This document shows, piece after piece, positions 58,977 to 64,000 of a DNA stretch of 64,000 nt. The position numbers and the translations under genes are program-made. This stretch comes from Excoecaria cochinchinensis (lineage: Eukaryota > Streptophyta > Magnoliopsida > Malpighiales > Euphorbiaceae). How positions within the stretch are numbered: position 1 is the stretch's first letter; the number at the start of each line of letters is the position of its first letter. The stretch covers positions 34,487,001 to 34,551,000 of the forward strand of contig CANTUQ010000004.1 in the NCBI GenBank assembly GCA_947683425.1. The letters are read 5' to 3'. The notes beneath the pieces were generated by a model. That model saw nothing but the letters and a program-made list of their open reading frames with translations, was not told where the DNA came from and did no database searches.

Positions 58977-61900
58977 TGTCACACCCCAAAATAGCCCTGG
59001 TCGGATTATGCATGCTAAGTCGGGATCGGAAGGGTATTTCAGTAAATTGTGTTTGAGAATTTAGAGTGTTAAGGACCTAATTGATAAGATAATTAAGTTG
59101 GTAAAGAAAGAATTGTGTAAGTGAGTGAAGTGCATTTTGTTTAAGGACTAAAGAGCAATATTTGATTTGGAAAAGTTGAGTGGGTTTTGAGGTCCTATTA
59201 GGATCTGCCAAGTGGATTGTTAGGTAGGCATTGAAAGAAGAAAAGAAGAAAAGTAAGAGAGTGAGAGAGGAAAACACAGATTGCAACCCGATCTCCCCTC
59301 TCACGCCTACTCCTCTTCTTCTCTTCTCCTTTCTTTGCTTCTCCTTTCTCTCACGTTTGGTTTGGGTTGTGTTTGGCTTGGATTGTTCTTTGCTTGAAGA
59401 GGTAAGTTGGATTAAGATTTCTACATACTGTTCTTCTTCTTCATCTTCTCCTGTTTTGGTTGAGTTAGGGTTTGGACTAAGAATTATGGGTTTTATTTGT
59501 GCAAGCTTTGGATTACAAGAAGGAACATAGTAAAGGCAAGGAACGGATTGAGCATTGATCTTGAAGCTGATTTTGGATCGTGATTTTGAGGTTTGGGAGC
59601 TCTGTTTACTGCATTTGGATTTCTTAATGTTTTTGCCCTAATTCTCACTTAGGATGTATATGTGTTTGCATTTCTAGAATTTGGTATATTTGGCATGTGT
59701 ATATGCATGATTATGTGAATATATGTGTTAGGAATGCATGATGTGAATTGAATTAAAGTTACTGGGTTTAGGTTTTGAACTTACTGTATTTTAGGGTTTA
59801 TGTGTTTGAGGAAATTGATTTCGATTGTCTTGATTAATTTCTGGAATGTTTAGTTTAGTTTGATCTTGAGTGAGTTGTGATATGTTTTTGAGTGACCAGG
59901 TAAGAGTTTTTGCATGATGGAATGAATTCTGAGAAGTTTTGAAAGAATTTCTGGAAAAGCGATGGAAATCTGCATGTTGCGATTTTGGGGAAGAAGAAGA
60001 GGGCAAGAGGAGTAGCTCACGTTACGTGAGCAATGCTCACGACGTGAGCAAATTGCTCACGCTACGTGAGCAACGCTCACGTTACGTGAGCAATGCTCAC
60101 GACGTGAGCAAATTGCTCACGCTACGTGAGCAACGCTCACGCTACGTGAGCAATGCTCACGACGTGAGCCATGCTCACGAGGCGTGAGCTATGCTCACGC
60201 GACGTGAGCAGCCCTCACGTGATGTGAGGTCTTCCGGTTCTTCTGTTTTGCTTCTGTTTTTCTTTCCCCAAGCGACCAGTTTTTATAAAATGGTTTTCAA
60301 AAGCTTTTCAGGGTATTTTCCTCTACTGTGTTTTATATTATCTTGATGATATGACTGATTATTCCAATTTATTTGGTATTAATAATATGTTATCTAAGAT
60401 AAGTTATATGTAGTATTTTTGGAATCAGTTTTGGATTATAGTAATCCTGTTGAATGATTGTGGGATTTTAACAGTATGGTTTGGACTTTAATATGCTTAT
60501 TTTTGTGATATGTATTTCACGTCATATTCTGAATGCGAAGGAATTATGAATGCTGACTTTCTGATTGTTTAAGTCTCAAACATGTTCTGTCTTAATGTGA
60601 ATTATGTTATGCATATTTTAGTCTATTTCTTCTTTAAGAATAATTTGCTATGCTTAAGTTTATGCTGTAACTTTCCTCGATTATGATGATGCGTCCTTGG
60701 TCTTTAGCATAATATGATTCAACATGTGTTCCTGTTATGCTTTAGAAAGATAAATAGTGCTGATGTTATCAATTGAGTTATTGCATGTTCCAGTATTTGA
60801 CTTGTATGAAGTATGATTGGCATCCTGCTATGCCAGATTTATTTGAATATTATGGCTGATGTCGGAATACATTGTTATGCTTTAGCCTTGGAGCTCATTG
60901 TGTTATGTTAAATGCAATTTGGACTATGCATGGTTTATGCTTAGTATCTTCACCTAATGCATGATTAGGATTTTGTATTGATAATCATTGGCATGGTAGT
61001 GCTTCTTAATCTGATTCTTGGCATGCTTTAGAACATTGTTTAATGTTAAAATGTATGGACTGTAATATGTTTTGCAATGCGAATTGTATGATTTGTGACC
61101 AACTTTATGAGAATATTTAAATGTCTGTCATTCTCTGTTTATGCATGCTGATTATATATGCATTGTGCGATTCGAAATGTAAATTGGGTTACACATAACC
61201 TGCTAGAGTCAAGTAAGTGGATAGTTAGGCATGCCTAATAGAGTCTTTCAGTAGCTGCAGCGCCCTTTGAACGTATTGGACCCTGATCAGGTCCCCCGTA
61301 TGGTTCCTCGCGAACCCCCCCTCAGTACGGATCCTCGTGGTCCTTTTTAATGAATTTGGATCGGGTTAAGATCCCCCATCAGTAAAATGCTTTTGTGACA
61401 AAATAAAGTGGTTTTCGACTTGTACCCGTAAGGTACTAATCAGTTCAGTACACTCGTTATCCACTATTGTGAGTCAGCAGGTGCTTTACTGGTTTGTATT
61501 ACTTTGAAATAACTATATGAATGTGATATCCGTTTGATTATGATAAAGATCTCAGGAATCAGTTTATATGTATATGAATGTGACTATGGGCTTCAGAATG
61601 TATGTCTGTTTTAAATAAGCATGACTTTATATCTAACATGATTATCCGTACTCGTCATGTGATTTGTTATAAGTTTCTGAATGCTTTGATTATGATGCGA
61701 CTAGAGAATTTATGTATGTGACTTAAACATGTTTTATTAATATATTAGCTTGTGAACCAAAGCAGTTGTGATGGTAAGTATGTGATGTTCAACTGTACTT
61801 TCTGCATAATGATGATATGAATGTAATACTAATTGATTATGCCTTCAGTCTCCGCTATCAGAGTGTTGTTGCATGATGCTTAGATATATTAGAGTTGCGC

Positions 61901-62850
61901 AGCGGTATTGTGATGCTCTAAATGTTATTCTTTGGATATTTGACTAGTGTGTGTTTAGCATGTCTAAGTATGTTGGTTACCTAGCATTCTTAACATGATG
62001 ATTGGGTTGTCAGTTCCTGCATAGGTACTTAGTTATGTCAATTTGCATGACTATAGCTCTTGTGACTCCGCATGGTAAGATGCTATCATTTGATACCCAT
62101 GTAGGTTTATGCATGAGTTATAGTATGTAGTTCGGCATGATGATATTTGTATTGTATATTGTATTATGTCTGTATTGGTATATCCTGGACATGAGTTTAT
62201 GGTCTGTTTGTGAGTTAGCGATTGAATGCCTTTATTGTGCAGCCTGATTATTGATATGCTATGAATATCCGCATTTGCCATTTGAATGTGTTATGCCTTG
62301 GCGACCATTGTGAATGGCCGTCCATATTCTTGTGTGTTCTCCCCACTAAGCGTTATCGCTTAGCACGGATTTCCTTTCCGTGCAGGTGGCAGGTTTGGTT
62401 CTGTTCGAGTCGCGCTTCTGCAAGGTTGGCCACGTAGGAGTTAGAAGTTCTGTATTTGTTTCAGCTTCTGTATTTCGGCTTTTGTAATTCTGTAGTATTG
62501 TATATGTATTTAATTATGTTTTAATCTTGAGTTTTCTTTTGGGAATGTAATAGTTAGTATGTCCTTATGTTTAGTTATTCCTATGTTTTATTATTCGCTT
62601 ATGTTTCAGTTGAATGGTCCTATGAATGCTTCTGTGTATGCTTCTGCATAGTACCTGCATGTGCGTGAGTTATTGCATGTTCAGTCTGTGCCGCCAGGCA
62701 AGGTAAGTTTTTAATTAACCCGTATTTTCATATGTATGTTAAGTATGACTGTGTGCTTTCGCATTGTGCATGTGCATATCTGTGTGAGTGAGCGTCGGTA
62801 GCGCGTCCGTCGGCGTCCTTCCAACGGGGACGGCGATGGGGGGTGTTACA
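58977..62850 (+). mobile_element. RT-J: solo LTR in RT-I 3' LTR
   Basis: A single 3,874-bp LTR begins TGTCACACCCC and ends GGGGTGTTACA, flanked by the 5-bp TSD CTTTC (58972-58976 and 62851-62855). No primer site, internal region or second LTR is present. This is the usual product of recombination between the two LTRs of one element. It carries a putative intron (59402-59590), the palindrome island 60015-60229, the TTAGGCATGCCTAA block (61208-61237), a GTACCCGTAAGGTAC repeat (about 61425) and the CTAAGCG hairpin (62346-62363). It is the longest LTR in the window. Confidence 0.92.
60015..60229. repeat. RT-J palindrome island, GCTCACG..CGTGAGC type
   Basis: Eleven nearly head-to-tail palindromes of 15-17 bp (GCTCACGTTACGTGAGC, GCTCACGACGTGAGC, GCTCACGCTACGTGAGC and variants) are separated by only 1-5 bp. 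A block of three is itself duplicated. The last unit is CCTCACGTGATGTGAGG. It starts 1,038 bp into the LTR. Confidence 0.95.
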
Positions 62851-64000
62851 CTTTCTATGATTTTTCTTTTGTTGGAATCGGGTGAGCTGTGGTGAGTTCG
62901 GGTAGTTGGAATTGGTTGGTAAGTTTGTAATTAGTTTTCTTCCTTCTTCTTTTCTTTGAGTGAGTTTTTACCTAAGTGTATGTTGAGGTTGAATTCTGGT
63001 TTTGCTGGGTTTTGTGACTTAGAATTTTCGCCTAAGGAGACGAAGGGCAAGGAGATCGCGAGTGGTAGTGGAGTTCGAGATTGAGACGCCATATTCTTGA
63101 GGTTTGGGAACGTTTGTGTATTTTGTGCATTTTGGGTAGTTTGATGATTTCTGTGTTATAACTGAAATTGATGAGGTTGATTGTGTGTTTTGTCTTCTAT
63201 GAGTTATGGGTATTGTTTAATTTGAGTTGAGAACTATGGGTTGTGAAGGATAGAGTTAAATTGTGGAAATTTTTCATGTTTTCTTAGAAATTGCTGGTTT
63301 GAGAAGTTTTGGATTTGATTTTGTCATTTGTTTGATTTAATGACAATTTTTGAGTTTAAAGGTTATGTTTTATGTTGTATATAGTGGTTTGATTGAAGGA
63401 CTTTTCTTAGAACTGAGTTTTGGAACCAAAGGAGTGAATGGGTGAAAGTGGAGAATGAATATCTGCAGATTTTGGCATTGGGAGTGGAATTCCCAACTCT
63501 GTCGAGAGCGCGACAATGTCATGAGGTTGCGACAGACCTCGGTGATCTCTGTCCCATCGCGCGCGCCGAGCGTGCGCAGCGGGAACTCCATGTCGCAAGC
63601 GCGACGCATGTCGCGATCGCGACACAGAGCTTAGCATGTGGCCAAGCTTCTGTCGCGAGCGCGCGCTGGTCGAGAGCCCGCGATAGCTCTTGCTGGTGCT
63701 CACTGTCACGAGTGCGACACTTGTCGCGGGCGATACAGTGAGATCTATTTTGTCTCCATGTGAGCGCGAGGTTCGCCGAGATCGCGACAAGAGGCCAACT
63801 TCGCCTCTGTCGCTAGCGCGACACCCCTTAGCTTTTCTTTTTTACTTCCCTTATATGAGTGTAATATTTAACTTTCTAATTTGCATTACTTCTAGAATTA
63901 TGTATAGTCTATATATATATGAATGTGTTTATATGTTTCCTATATTACGAATAAAACATGATGCAAACATATGTTGTGAGTTGAAATATGCCTTAGATTA
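62851..64000 (+). mobile_element. RT-I 3' LTR, second part
   Basis: Resumes the RT-I LTR after RT-J (TSD CTTTC, then TATGATTTTTCTTTTG) and runs past the window end. The TGTCGCGA..CGCGACA island is longer here (63496-63825) than in the 5' copy, which is truncated. It includes TGTCGCGATCGCGACA (63609-63624). Confidence 0.88.

Noticed and set aside
60015..60229. CRISPR-like array of short palindromic repeats
   Set aside because: The units are adjacent palindromes with 1-5 bp gaps, not direct repeats with uniform unique spacers, and they lie inside a plant LTR with no cas genes.

Overview
The window is nuclear DNA from a flowering plant, probably a eudicot, and consists almost entirely of nested Ty3/gypsy LTR retrotransposons. 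I see no host gene, tRNA or rRNA gene. The evidence is long LTRs with TG...CA ends, iMet-type, Asp-type and Tat/Ogre-type primer binding sites, polypurine tracts (PPTs), 5-bp target-site duplications (TSDs) and gag-pro-RT-RNaseH-integrase fragments. The organism cannot be named from the sequence.

Layout (labels are mine). RT-A, 1-4033: 3' end of a Tekay/Del-like chromovirus, integrase plus 3' LTR. RT-B, 4034-4826: LTR tail, primer site and gag start of a related element. RT-C, 4827-27418: a degraded Athila-type element with gag, protease, RT/RNaseH, integrase and an env-like region. It is split by RT-D, 8867-18493, a young, nearly intact Tekay-like element with TSD GTACC. RT-E, 27419-38222, minus strand: a Tat/Ogre-type deletion derivative, its 3' LTR cut by RT-C. 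RT-F, 38223-40285, minus strand: a Tekay-like gag and 5' LTR fragment. RT-G, 40286-52955: a plus-strand Tat/Ogre-type element. Its gag is split by RT-H, 44525-50791, a gag-only non-autonomous element with TSD AGGGC, and its pol start is cut by RT-I. RT-I, 52956-64000: a decayed Tekay-like element whose 3' LTR is split by RT-J, 58977-62850, a 3.9-kb solo LTR with TSD CTTTC.

Inferred order of insertion: RT-F was hit by RT-E and RT-G; RT-E by RT-C; RT-C by RT-D; RT-G by RT-H and RT-I; RT-I by RT-J; RT-B by RT-A. Where the original ORFs can be compared, many premature stops are CAA/CAG to TAA/TAG or TGG to TAG, as expected from decay of methylated cytosine. RT-D alone keeps a long open pol.

The most interesting signal is not coding. 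Nearly every LTR family carries an island of short CG-centred palindromes about 1.0-1.2 kb after the LTR start. The palindrome sequence differs by family (GTCACGA..TCGTGAC, GTCACGGTGAC, GCTCACG..CGTGAGC, GAGCACGA..TCGTGCTC, TGTCGCGA..CGCGACA, GCACGACTCGTGC) while dyad symmetry is kept. The Tekay-like LTRs also share a putative intron of about 190 nt, a TTAGGCATGCCTAA block, and a CTAAGCG-TTAT-CGCTTAG hairpin near the 3' end of the LTR. A perfect hairpin also sits beside the polypurine tract. Together these look like a conserved, structure-based cis-regulatory module in the LTR leader.
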